Of a stretch of DNA of 33,871 bases, positions 9,701-16,266 are shown one piece after another. The stretch covers positions 10,125 through 43,995 of the forward strand of contig DIEM01000052.1 in assembly GCA_002418625.1 (NCBI GenBank), given 5' to 3'. Positions within the stretch are counted from its first letter, which is position 1. Every line of letters starts with the position of its first letter. The DNA is from Firmicutes bacterium UBA5774. GTDB lineage: Bacteria; Bacillota; Clostridia; Peptostreptococcales; Anaerovoracaceae. A program made the translations under genes and the position numbers. The notes under the pieces were generated by a model. That model did no database searches and had not been told where the DNA came from. It saw only the letters and a list, made by a program, of their open reading frames with translations.

Positions 9701-12488
9701 GAGCACCGGCCAGGTGGAAATACTGACTGAAATTCTCAAAGCGCACGAATACTGGCGGCTGATGGATCTGAAAGCGGATCTGGTCATCCTGTGCGATGAG
9801 GAATACAGTTATACACTTCCGTTGCATCAGCTCATTTCAGATATTGTCCTGTCAAGTCAGACTCATGACATTTTAAACCGGGCGGAGGATGTCTTCATTC
9901 TCGATAGAAATAAAATTCCCGAAGAAGATATCCATCTTCTTTATGCGGTTTCCAGAATCATACTTACGGGCGACGGCGGAGCCATGGCAGACCAGGTCGC
10001 TATCGGGCAGGAGTCGGCGCTGCCAAAGCCGGCTATATTCAAAGGACAAGCCATAGCATACGACATGCCCGAAACAAATGCGCCCGAACTTTTGTATTAC
10101 AATGGCTTAGGCGGTTTCAGCCCCGACGGCGGCGAATATGTCATACGTCTGGGAAAAGGCCAGAATACACCGGCACCCTGGCTGAACGTGATTTCAAACC
10201 GCGAGTTCGGATTCATGGTTTCCGAATCCGGTTCTGGGTATTCGTGGTATGGAAACAGCCGCGAAAACAAAATCACCCCATGGTCGAACGACGTGGTCTC
10301 GGACAGCCCTGGCGAAACGATATACATCCGGGACGACGACACCGGCCGGGTGTGGACAACGACTCCATTGCCCATAAGGGAAGAAGAGCCATATACGATC
10401 ACCCATGGATTTGGATATTCCTTGTTCGAGCATACAAGCCATGGTATCAAACAAAGGCTCACGCAGCATGTGCCTGTTGATGAACCGGTCAAGATCAGTA
10501 TTCTCAGCTTGAAAAACATTTCGCAGCAGAAGAGACAGCTGACGCTGACGTATTATATTAGGCCGGTGCTTGGCGTCAGCGACCAGGTCACCGCTATGCA
10601 TATAAAAACAAGCGCGGGAGAGGGTTCGAGCCCACTGATGCTGGAAAATCCGTACAACGAAGAATTCGCCGGCATGATTTGCTTTCTCGATGCTTCATCT
10701 GATAAACGCACTGTTACGAGTGACCGGAAAGAATTTTTCGGCACGGGGGATGCCAGATCTCCGGAAAGCTTGAAACGGGAAGCCCTTTCCGGAACGACCG
10801 GAACAGGTTTTGATCCTTGCGGCGCCATTCAGGTGAAGGTCACCCTCGCGCCAAATGAGAACAGGGATATCACGTTTCTTCTGGGCATGGCTGCCCGCCG
10901 GCAGACAGTCGGCGAGATCACGGGCAAGTACAGGATGATCAGGAATGCAAAGGAATCGCTGATCGAAGCCAAGGGGTTCTGGAAGAGCAGGATGGATATC
11001 GTGCAGGCAGACACCCCGAGCACCTCCATGAACCTGATGCTGAACGGGTGGCTTCAATACCAGATCATCTCCTGCAGGCTCTGGGCACGATCCGGATTTT
11101 ATCAGGCAGGCGGGGCATACGGCTTCAGGGATCAGCTGCAGGATTGTCTGTCGATCGCTCATCTGTGGCCGGAAGCCGCCCGCGAGCAAATTCTCCTGCA
11201 CGCAAGGCATCAATTCATTCAGGGAGATGTGCAGCATTGGTGGCACGAACCACATGGAAAAGGTACCCGCACGCATTTTTCGGATGATCGGTTATGGCTG
11301 CCGTATGTGGCTGCGGAATACATAAGGATCACCGGCGACAAGCAGATATTGGATGAAGATATCCCATTTTTGGTAGATACGGCTTTGAATGAATTTGAGG
11401 ATGAACGGTACGGAACGCCGGCCGTCTCCAATGTATCGTCATCCTTATATGATCATTGCCTCCGGGCTGTGGATATTTCTCTTGGATTTGGTGAATACGG
11501 CCTGCCCCTGATGGGATCGGGAGATTGGAACGATGGCATGAACACCGTTGGGAACAGGGGCCGCGGGGAAAGCGTCTGGCTCGGATGGTTTTTGGCAACT
11601 GTCCTCGAAATGATGTCTCCGATTTGCATGGAGAAAGGCGACTCCAAAAGAAGCAGGAAATACTCGGATATAAGGGTCAGGTTATCAAAAGCGCTGGAGA
11701 AAAACGCATGGGACGGAAACTGGTACCGACGGGCTTATTTCGACAACGGCATGCCGCTTGGCTCGGCGCAGAACAGCGAATGCAAAATCGACTCCATCTC
11801 ACAAAGCTGGGCGGTCATATCAGGAGCCGGGAACCCGGCGAGGGCGGCCCGCGCGATGAAATCCCTCGAAGATCATCTGGTCGTCCGGGCAGACGGTCTT
11901 ATCAAGCTGCTCACGCCGCCTTTCGATCAGGGAGAGCTTGAGCCGGGCTATATCAAAGGATACATACCGGGCGTCCGGGAAAACGGCGGACAATATACCC
12001 ATGCGGCAGCATGGGCCATCATTGCATTCGCTGAAATTGGAGAAGGTGACAAGGCCTGGGAATTGTTTGAACTGATCAATCCTGTCAACCTTACGGAAAA
12101 CTACAGAGAATGTTCCAGGTACAGGCTGGAGCCTTATGTAATGGCAGCCGATGTCTATTCGATCCATCCGCATGCCGGCAGAGGCGGATGGTCCTGGTAC
12201 ACCGGGGCTGCCGGGTGGATGTACAGAGCCGGACTGGAGTATATCCTGGGGCTCCGGAAAAACGGCGACAGCATTGTCATGGATCCCTGCATCCCTTGCA
12301 AATGGAAGGAATATGCCATAAAGTACAACTGTCTTGATACGATTTACGATATAAAAGTAAAAAATCCGGACGGGATCTCAAAAGGCGTAAGGAGGATTTC
12401 CATAGATGGAAAAATATCCGCAGGGAATCGGATAAACCTTGAATACGACGGAAAAACCCATGATGTCGAGGTGATCATGGGGTCTTGA
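3717..12488 (+). CDS. ndvB: Cyclic beta-1,2-glucan synthase (GT84 plus GH94, NdvB/ChvB family)
   Basis: At 2,923 aa this matches the size of ChvB, NdvB and Brucella Cgs (about 2,800-2,900 aa). A membrane anchor covers residues 3-27. More membrane segments lie near 440-490 and 835-1010, flanking the GT84 glycosyltransferase core with the D-x-D motif (TLDSDT, about 651-656) and the R-W motif (LHRWVRGDWQ, about 800). Residues about 1030-1590 form the glycoamylase-like domain that controls chain length (STVDSGNLA near 1137, MAHHQGMSLLAL near 1570). Residues about 1640-2910 form paired GH94 phosphorylase-like domains, with HWWHEPHGKGTR near 2507, the catalytic GSGDWNDGM near 2600, and GVRENGGQYTHAAAW near 2752. 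The family builds a UDP-glucose-derived beta-1,2-glucan on the protein and cyclises it at the membrane. The frame is intact. No exporter gene (NdvA-like ABC) lies beside it. The gene appears to be a single transcription unit. Confidence 0.93.
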   Translation: MDIYLIFLIAGVALIACIVAVLWIILIRSQNRRKLNVGDAALSGEDLGEHAKKTAIEHSISKKTNFLNWPVPRMNESYNYILSVYRDLNEDIQKKYTVPPAAEWLLDNFYIIEEQVKGLRRDLTKADYFRLPVLKTGPMKGYARIFAIAVELVAHTDGQIDETILSDYLKAYQSHSILLDREIFAVPLVLRLALIENIRHLCENIKNTQTQWHKADEIFDSLQSNEGIDTSRVVKLFKDSLKTMDEANPPFIEHLFYRLRSSGRSYTEVLRTMDESLIKFVATTEQITQKEHNFQSVNTVSMSNCISSLRHFATLDWSDLFESASFVEQILKRDPDGTYPLMDLYTRNYYRSKVEELSSAYGVSELFIAREAIELAQKFRENRSSDDPADADNCCQGHVGYYLIGKGVKILEDRQEKVNQFKSKGAHIGIKSPGAVYIGSIGLITLLAAAIAVQYTVFSAASHLLLLSVLTFFAVLVPASEIAVNIVNWIVCKALKPAVFPRMELKDGIPERMATIVAVPTLLPDEKRVKALLSNLESHYLSNREENLYFALIGAFRDSDFASMEDDEKIVGAALRGIRELNEKYASGDRDKFYFFHRESQFSEENNKWFGWERKRGALMEFNELVLGSTETSFAYSSSDVPHFSNVKYIITLDSDTILPMGMAKKMIGTMAHPLNRPVIDIQRNIVIEGYGLMQPRIDVESESSNKSLFSQIFTGQEGLDPYANAISDVYQDLFGEGIYTGKGIYDLEVFQSVLRDAIPDNSILSHDLLEGSYVRTGLVTDLKLVDSYPSKYNSFSARLHRWVRGDWQLCTLLFGKIPDRSLSRIKNPLSLLSRWKMFDNLRRSIVSPSLMVLAALSFSILPGNIFFWLGLLVIAQVFPLIMASAEFIFSGRFGNKRTKRYMPVMFGLKTVFLQSLLNFVFLPYQSWLMLDAVLVTLTRVFITKKNLLEWITSEDVEKYQKNTQGSYISNMRASLLAAPLYLGLSLALKPETAAIGLVFFILWASAPFIAFWISKDQKAEELKLSGNDLEELRRIARKTWRYFEEFINTKGHYLVPDNYQSDPPRGAAYRTSPTNIGLGLLSTLSARDFGYIGTFELMTLIDKTVSTVEGLEKWNGHLFNWYDTRTLKPLRPSYISTVDSGNLACYLITLEQGMNGYLSSPLADVKFSNGIRDTLACAGKEGFAALKIFNGINGLSDKGPIDLILWNRTLNTLSSGHWIANMKGTIWKAKIEHMIRMLKNEMMEFMPWLDMLEGMPEDLRQLEPNEAIATGVKELSAMLYENTALQDLPALGAKAEALVGKLIMILRTSDAEHFHDGLAWLEGLEKALAGSIGRTKAFIDTYKALTGRISKLSAAMKFSPLYDKKKQLFSIGYNIEENKLSNSYYDLLASEARQTSYMCIARGEIPSSHWFKMGRNLTVVDHYKGLISWTGTMFEYLMPLLIMKSYKNTLLDETYSFVIKSQKKYGRQRNMPWGTSESGFHSLDKHHDYQYKAIGVPWLGLKRGLIEDAVAAPYATFLALLADPEGAVQNIKYLKREGLEGPYGFYEAADYTPERLPFETKCSIVKSFMAHHQGMSLLALDNCLNADIMQTRFHADPSINAARLLLQEKVSENIVITRGLKAKVAPFKEPVAKEISSMRTFSRPDPVLPKAHLLSNGNYSIMITDRGTGYSKSKMAAVTRWRADSTLDPYGMFFYLRNADTDAVWSAAYAPLNVMPDKYEVEFTADKATFRRMDGQIETKTEVIATSGDNAEIRRISLKNLGDDPCVIEVTSYFEIVLAPQAADEAHPAFSNLFVETGVQPDRKCIIANRRPRSETEKCLWIANAVVPEGEVFGDIQFETDRIQFIGRGHDTKDPIAMESGKSLSNTAGPVLDPVMSIRASVRVEPGKTARISYVTVVSESNELLNSLVEKYASPDAVEGAFRLALARSRVETNYLDLDVSEIELYQNMISDILFISPVRRANQEMILMNHKGQSSLWRYGISGDLPIILAVLKSTGQVEILTEILKAHEYWRLMDLKADLVILCDEEYSYTLPLHQLISDIVLSSQTHDILNRAEDVFILDRNKIPEEDIHLLYAVSRIILTGDGGAMADQVAIGQESALPKPAIFKGQAIAYDMPETNAPELLYYNGLGGFSPDGGEYVIRLGKGQNTPAPWLNVISNREFGFMVSESGSGYSWYGNSRENKITPWSNDVVSDSPGETIYIRDDDTGRVWTTTPLPIREEEPYTITHGFGYSLFEHTSHGIKQRLTQHVPVDEPVKISILSLKNISQQKRQLTLTYYIRPVLGVSDQVTAMHIKTSAGEGSSPLMLENPYNEEFAGMICFLDASSDKRTVTSDRKEFFGTGDARSPESLKREALSGTTGTGFDPCGAIQVKVTLAPNENRDITFLLGMAARRQTVGEITGKYRMIRNAKESLIEAKGFWKSRMDIVQADTPSTSMNLMLNGWLQYQIISCRLWARSGFYQAGGAYGFRDQLQDCLSIAHLWPEAAREQILLHARHQFIQGDVQHWWHEPHGKGTRTHFSDDRLWLPYVAAEYIRITGDKQILDEDIPFLVDTALNEFEDERYGTPAVSNVSSSLYDHCLRAVDISLGFGEYGLPLMGSGDWNDGMNTVGNRGRGESVWLGWFLATVLEMMSPICMEKGDSKRSRKYSDIRVRLSKALEKNAWDGNWYRRAYFDNGMPLGSAQNSECKIDSISQSWAVISGAGNPARAARAMKSLEDHLVVRADGLIKLLTPPFDQGELEPGYIKGYIPGVRENGGQYTHAAAWAIIAFAEIGEGDKAWELFELINPVNLTENYRECSRYRLEPYVMAADVYSIHPHAGRGGWSWYTGAAGWMYRAGLEYILGLRKNGDSIVMDPCIPCKWKEYAIKYNCLDTIYDIKVKNPDGISKGVRRISIDGKISAGNRINLEYDGKTHDVEVIMGS

Positions 12489-12602
12489 GACAGCCGCGGC
12501 ACTTCAATGTTGGCGTGCCCAGTCCTATTCTTTATTGTAATTTCAGTTTAACTGGGTTAATATTTTATTGACGAGCCTTGTATGTCAATGCTTCCCGGCA
12601 GC

Positions 12603-12632
12603 TTGAACGTTCCCGGCCGGTACAATCATAAT
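12603..12632 (+). promoter_or_regulatory. Candidate promoter for the flavodoxin/ferredoxin gene
   Basis: TTGAAC at 12603-12608 and CATAAT at 12627-12632 are 18 bp apart, and the ribosome site GGAGG follows about 17 bp downstream. The rest of the 12489-12660 gap shows no clear terminator for the preceding glucan synthase gene. Confidence 0.4.
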
Positions 12633-12660
12633 ATGTAACTTGTTTAATGGAGGACGAATT

Positions 12661-13482
12661 ATGGAACTACGAATCAGCACAATGTATTTCAGCCCGACGG
12701 GTACGACCGGTAAAATCGTATCGGAAATAGCAGGAGCGCTCTGCGTTGCGGCAGACATTCCGGCGTCTTTCGATGCTATCGATTTTGCCGATCCTGAAAC
12801 CAGGAAAAAACCTGTCGCATTCAGCGGCAAGGATCTTGTCGTGATCGGCGTGCCCGTCTACGCAGGGAGAGTTCCAAACGTCCTTCTTCCATATTTGAAC
12901 TCGTTCGATGGCGGCGGTGCTTCCGTTGTCGCCGTGGTCCTCTATGGCAACAGAAATTATGACGACGCGCTCATAGAGTTGACCGACATCCTGACGGAAC
13001 ACAATTTCCGCGTTGTAGCGGCCGGTGCATTTATCGGTGAGCATTCCTTTTCCGACATACTGGCATCAGGCCGGCCTGACGGCAGCGATATAAGCATCGC
13101 GAGGGATTTTGCCGGCCGGATCAGCCGTAAGCTTGATTCGAATCCGCAGCCATCGGCTGTCACCGTCAATGGCCAAAAGCCTTATAGACCCTATTATGTG
13201 CCGAAAGATGAAAACGGCAATCCTGTCTATGATTTCAGAAAGATCAAGCCTCTTACGAGCAGCGCCTGCAATGATTGCAAGCTCTGTGCGCAGATATGCC
13301 CGGTCGGCTCCATTGACTTCGATGACGTGTCACTTGTAAGCGGCATATGCATAAAATGCTGCGCCTGCGTCAAGAGATGCCCCGAGCACGCAAAGTTTTT
13401 TGACGACACGAGTTATACCCGCCACAGACTGGAATTGGAAGATATTTATGCAGCCAGAAAAGATCCTGAACTGTTTTTATAG
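12661..13482 (+). CDS. EFR1-type flavodoxin plus two [4Fe-4S] ferredoxin fusion
   Basis: The ATG at 12661 is preceded by GGAGG seven bases upstream; an upstream in-frame ATG at 12640 has no ribosome site. The 273-residue product begins with a flavodoxin fold whose FMN phosphate loop is visible at residues 8-17 (YFSPTGTTGK). Residues 190-250 hold two bacterial ferredoxin motifs: C203, C206, C209, C213 (CNDCKLCAQICP) and C230, C233, C236, C240 (CIKCCACVKRCP, with an extra C234). This arrangement is typical of the EFR1 family seen in strict anaerobes, thought to pass electrons between ferredoxin-type donors and flavin; the physiological partner is unknown. It is followed by its own gap and a separate promoter for the ferritin gene, so it is probably monocistronic. 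Confidence 0.85.
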   Translation: MELRISTMYFSPTGTTGKIVSEIAGALCVAADIPASFDAIDFADPETRKKPVAFSGKDLVVIGVPVYAGRVPNVLLPYLNSFDGGGASVVAVVLYGNRNYDDALIELTDILTEHNFRVVAAGAFIGEHSFSDILASGRPDGSDISIARDFAGRISRKLDSNPQPSAVTVNGQKPYRPYYVPKDENGNPVYDFRKIKPLTSSACNDCKLCAQICPVGSIDFDDVSLVSGICIKCCACVKRCPEHAKFFDDTSYTRHRLELEDIYAARKDPELFL

Positions 13483-13490
13483 TTAAAATG

Positions 13491-13499
13491 TGATATAAT
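13491..13499 (+). promoter_or_regulatory. Extended -10 promoter for the ferritin-HAD pair
   Basis: TGATATAAT contains the TG-n-TATAAT extended -10 form (TATAAT at 13494-13499). No good -35 is present at 16-18 bp, which is acceptable for extended -10 promoters. It starts only 9 bp after the preceding stop codon. Confidence 0.5.
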
Positions 13500-13533
13500 C
13501 ATTATTAGCACAAATTGGTTTGGACATCTTACC

Positions 13534-13562
13534 GGTCCTTGCGTTTAAGCGATAGCAGGACC
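13534..13562 (+). other. Leader hairpin before the ferritin-like gene
   Basis: GGTCCT(T)GC at 13534-13542 pairs with GCAGGACC at 13555-13562 with one bulged T, inside the predicted leader of the ferritin-like mRNA. An overlapping alternative pairing (GGAC at 13522-13525 with GTCC at 13535-13538) exists. No U-run follows, so it is not a plain terminator; I do not recognise a known riboswitch. Confidence 0.35.
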
Positions 13563-13602
13563 AAATCACGCAAATTTTCGATCAGAAAAGGAGGATAAAG
13601 CC

Positions 13603-13911
13603 ATGCCGGATTTTGGACACCCATTCTCAGGACTTGCGAAGGATCGCAAGCTGACAGAGCCTGAATTGATCAGAGCCGTCAGGTTCATGGTTTCAGCCGA
13701 ATATGAAGCCATCCAGCTATATATGCAGCTGGCGGAATCGACTGACAACAAGCTGGCCAAGGAAGTATTGGAGGATATCGCCGACGAAGAAAGAGTCCAC
13801 GCCGGGGAATTCCTGAGGCTCCTCAAGGAATTGGCGCCGGACGAGGAAAAATTCTATGCGGAAGGCGCAAAGGAAGTCGAAGAGGAAATTGAATCCCTGA
13901 AAAAGAAATAG
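13603..13911 (+). CDS. Small ferritin-like diiron protein (encapsulated-ferritin/rubrerythrin-like)
   Basis: This 102-residue protein has a strong GGAGG site ten bases before its ATG. Two predicted helices carry E33, Y40, E63 and H66 (EYEAIQLYMQ and DEERVHAGEF). The E-30-E-x2-H spacing equals that of encapsulated ferritins (E32, E62, H65), in which one ExxH half-site is supplied by each of two subunits to build the diiron centre. That points to iron oxidation or storage, or peroxide protection, as a dimer-based assembly. The highly charged C-terminus (EEEIESLKKK) shows no obvious encapsulin-targeting peptide, and no encapsulin gene is present in the window. The next gene starts one base after its stop codon, so the two are translationally coupled. 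Confidence 0.75.
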   Translation: MPDFGHPFSGLAKDRKLTEPELIRAVRFMVSAEYEAIQLYMQLAESTDNKLAKEVLEDIADEERVHAGEFLRLLKELAPDEEKFYAEGAKEVEEEIESLKKK

Positions 13912-13912
13912 C

Positions 13913-14383
13913 ATGATCCAAATCGAAATTCCCGGCAGGGAGATCATGCGAATAGAGAATCTGCTGCTCGATTACAACGGGACGCTGGCGACTGACGGCA
14001 TGCTGATACCGGGAACCGAAGATTTGCTCAGGCAGCTTTCTAAAATCCTGAAGATATATGTCATAACGGCGGATACCTTCGGGACCGTGGAAGCCGCCTT
14101 GCTTGGACTCCCGCTTTCGGTCATAAGGCTGGACAGCCCTGACGAAAGAAACGAGAAGCTTGAAAAAGCCTATGATCTTGGCCCCAATGCCACCATCGCC
14201 ATCGGCAACGGCAAGAATGACGCCCTGATGCTGCGGGAAGCAGTCATCGGCATCTGCATCATCGGCAGCGAAGGCTGCGCCTCGGAAACACTGGCCGCAT
14301 CGGATATCGTCGTCCACGATATACTGGACGCGCTTCAGTTATTGCTGAATCCGACGCGGATCAAGGCAACCCTCAGATATTAA
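13913..14383 (+). CDS. Soluble HAD-superfamily phosphatase related to P-type ATPase P-domains
   Basis: The 156-aa reading starts at ATG 13913, one base after the ferritin stop. An internal ATG at 13946 has a better ribosome site (GGGAG), but the first start gives the N-terminus MIQIEIPGR that leads into the catalytic motif naturally. HAD motif I is D20-Y-N22-G-T24, where the usual second Asp is Asn, resembling the DKTGT of P-type ATPases. Motif II-like VITAD is near 48-52, and motif IV GNGKNDALML near 98-107 supplies Mg-binding Asp. It lacks a cap domain and membrane segments. The likely activity is phosphate monoester hydrolysis; the substrate is unknown. Coupling to a ferritin-like gene suggests a shared stress or metal context, but that is inference. 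Confidence 0.72.
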   Translation: MIQIEIPGREIMRIENLLLDYNGTLATDGMLIPGTEDLLRQLSKILKIYVITADTFGTVEAALLGLPLSVIRLDSPDERNEKLEKAYDLGPNATIAIGNGKNDALMLREAVIGICIIGSEGCASETLAASDIVVHDILDALQLLLNPTRIKATLRY

Positions 14384-14385
14384 GA

Positions 14386-14424
14386 AACGGCCCGAAGACC
14401 GGCAATACGGTTTCGGGCCGTTTT
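14386..14424. terminator. Bidirectional terminator between the HAD gene and the NimA-like gene
   Basis: An 11-bp perfect stem (AACGGCCCGAA with TTCGGGCCGTT) is extended by an inner CCG/CGG and ends in TTTTC on the plus strand and TTTCTTAA on the minus strand. It serves the two converging genes. Confidence 0.88.
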
Positions 14425-14440
14425 CATATTTCTCTATCTT

Positions 14441-14905
14441 TTATTCGTTGGCAGATTTCCCGGTCATGTCCTCGATATCTATTCGGATCACCGTCGTTGC
14501 AAGGACCTCGTGCTCAGGAAAAGCGAATTTCCCGTCGCTGAACCTTCCGACTATGATGTTCAGGCCGGCGGTCTTTTCTTCATTGGTCTCAAGGATCACG
14601 GCTCTGCCATTGCCGATCACGCTCCTGAATTTCGTCCCCCATTCACATGGCTGATCTCCGTTTTCGACGATCGTGCCGGGAGTAAACTCCATCTCGAAGC
14701 AGACCTTGTTGTTTTTTGCGAGGATATCCAACTTTCTGCCCTTGGATGCACAATGTATATAGATAGCACCGCCATGATAGGCATAATTCATCGGAACGAC
14801 ATACGGCCTGTCTCCGTCGACAAGACCCAAATGGCAGACAAATGCGTTTTCCAGGATTTTTTCTATTTCCTTGATATCGGTGATTTCCCTGTCTCTTCTT
14901 CTCAT
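14441..14905 (-). CDS. Pyridoxamine 5'-phosphate oxidase-like flavin protein (NimA family)
   Basis: The 154-residue protein starts at ATG 14905 with AAGGAG 11 bp upstream. The opening MRRRDREITDIKEIEKIL followed by CHLGLVDGDRPYVVPMNYAYHGGAIYIHCASKGRKLD is typical of NimA-like members of the FMN-binding split-barrel family. Members include 5-nitroimidazole reductases and uncharacterised flavin or heme proteins; the common His near residue 71 (IHCASKGRK) is present. Enzyme activity cannot be fixed from sequence. It is a single gene with its own promoter, divergent from the aldo/keto reductase. Confidence 0.85.
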   Translation of the reverse strand: MRRRDREITDIKEIEKILENAFVCHLGLVDGDRPYVVPMNYAYHGGAIYIHCASKGRKLDILAKNNKVCFEMEFTPGTIVENGDQPCEWGTKFRSVIGNGRAVILETNEEKTAGLNIIVGRFSDGKFAFPEHEVLATTVIRIDIEDMTGKSANE

Positions 14906-14958
14906 GATCTTTTACACTCCTTTATCTGCGTTCGCCGGAATTAATATCATTTTTGAAA

Positions 14959-14988
14959 ATTATACTACAAATCACAAAAATATGTTAC
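14959..14988 (-). promoter_or_regulatory. Promoter of the NimA-like gene
   Basis: On the minus strand GTAACA (14988-14983) and a perfect TATAAT (14964-14959) are 18 bp apart. The bases before the -10 read TTTGTAG, a context shared with two other promoters of the window. The divergent aldo/keto reductase promoter must overlap this region but is not clear. Confidence 0.5.
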
Positions 14989-15033
14989 TATATTTTTACC
15001 CGTTAAAGCCATTACGATACTACGGAGGTTTCA

Positions 15034-16170
15034 ATGAACTTCAGATATTTCAAGCCGGCCGGCCAAATGGTCTCTCTGCTGGGCTTCGGAACCATGCGGC
15101 TCCCCGTCATCGACAAGACTCCGTCAAAAATAGACGAGCCGGCCGCGATAGAAATGATTCGGCACGCCATCGACAGCGGCGTCAATTATATCGATACCGC
15201 CTATATGTATCATGGCGGCAATAGCGAATCCGTTACCGGAAAAGCCCTGAAGGACGGCTACCGCGACAAGGTCCTTCTTGCCGACAAGATGCCCGTCTGG
15301 CTGGCTAAAGCGCCGGAGGATCTTTGCAGCATTTTCGATGAACAGCTAAAAAGACTGGATACCGATCATATCGATCTGTATTTGATCCATAACGTCACCA
15401 AAGGAATTTGGGACCGCGCGCTGAAATTCGGTATTTTTGATTTTCTCGAAGAAAAAAAAGCTGAAGGCCGCATCAAGCATATCGGTTTTTCCTTTCATGA
15501 CGACCTCGATATGTTCAAAAAAGCAATCGATGCTTACCCATGGGATTTTTGCCAGATCCAGCTCAACTATATGGATGTCCGCCTCCAGGCAGGTGTCGAA
15601 GGACTAAAATATGCGGGCGCAAAAGGGATCCCCGTCGTGATCATGGAACCGCTCAAAGGCGGAAAGCTTACTGACGCCGTCCCTGACAGCGTCCGTGATC
15701 TCTGGGCTTCCGCGAAAATAAAAAAAACACCGGCAGAATGGGCCCTTCGCTGGGTCGCGAATTTTCCGGAGGTCGTGACGATTCTCAGCGGCATGACGAC
15801 GATCGAGCAGGTCCGTGAAAATATCAGGATCCTGTCCGACGCGACGCCGGATTCGCTCTCGCCGGATGATCTCGCCCTCATCAGCAAGGCGTCCGAGGAA
15901 TACAACAGGCTAATCAAGGCTTCCTGCACCGCATGCCAGTACTGCATGCCCTGCCCCGCCAAATTGGCGATACCCGATCTTCTGAACTACTATAACGAGT
16001 GGTTCCTGTACGGCCAGAACCCAAAGGTGTTAGCAGATTTCAACATGTTCATCCATCCGAAGGCAAGGCCCTCCGCCTGCACCGGATGCAGGGCCTGCGA
16101 ATTGAAATGCCCGCAGCATCTGCCGATTGCGGACATCATGAAAGAAATGGCCGCCATTTTTGAAAAATAG
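15034..16170 (+). CDS. Aldo/keto reductase with C-terminal ferredoxin domain
   Basis: The 378-aa gene starts at ATG 15034 behind GGAGG. Residues 1-280 form the aldo/keto reductase barrel, with the catalytic pattern visible as DTAYMY (Asp and Tyr), the Lys in LADKMPVW, and the His in DLYLIHN. Residues 295-365 add two cysteine clusters: C298, C301, C304, C307 (CTACQYCMPC) and C349, C352, C355, C359 (CTGCRACELKCP), which should bind [4Fe-4S] clusters. This combined architecture is common in anaerobes and suggests electron exchange with ferredoxin rather than, or besides, NADPH. The substrate is not known. It is a single-gene unit ending in a strong stem-loop. Confidence 0.9.
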   Translation: MNFRYFKPAGQMVSLLGFGTMRLPVIDKTPSKIDEPAAIEMIRHAIDSGVNYIDTAYMYHGGNSESVTGKALKDGYRDKVLLADKMPVWLAKAPEDLCSIFDEQLKRLDTDHIDLYLIHNVTKGIWDRALKFGIFDFLEEKKAEGRIKHIGFSFHDDLDMFKKAIDAYPWDFCQIQLNYMDVRLQAGVEGLKYAGAKGIPVVIMEPLKGGKLTDAVPDSVRDLWASAKIKKTPAEWALRWVANFPEVVTILSGMTTIEQVRENIRILSDATPDSLSPDDLALISKASEEYNRLIKASCTACQYCMPCPAKLAIPDLLNYYNEWFLYGQNPKVLADFNMFIHPKARPSACTGCRACELKCPQHLPIADIMKEMAAIFEK

Positions 16171-16208
16171 CGGCTTCAGCCGAATAAAGCATTCAAAACC
16201 GAAACAAA

Positions 16209-16241
16209 CCGGGCCTCTTTTATGCTATAAAAGAGGCCCGG
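16209..16241. terminator. Bidirectional terminator between the aldo/keto reductase and serine hydrolase genes
   Basis: A perfect 14-bp stem (CCGGGCCTCTTTTA with its complement) closes a 5-base loop. On the minus strand it is followed by a U-rich tail (GTTTGTTTC), so it best serves the leftward serine hydrolase gene; plus-strand transcripts meet no U-run after it. Confidence 0.82.
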
Positions 16242-16266
16242 CCATTACACATCAATGTTTATGTTC

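Noticed and set aside
13534..13562. Riboswitch before the ferritin-like gene
   Set aside because: Only one hairpin with a bulge and an overlapping alternative; no known aptamer consensus and no terminator or sequestered ribosome site.
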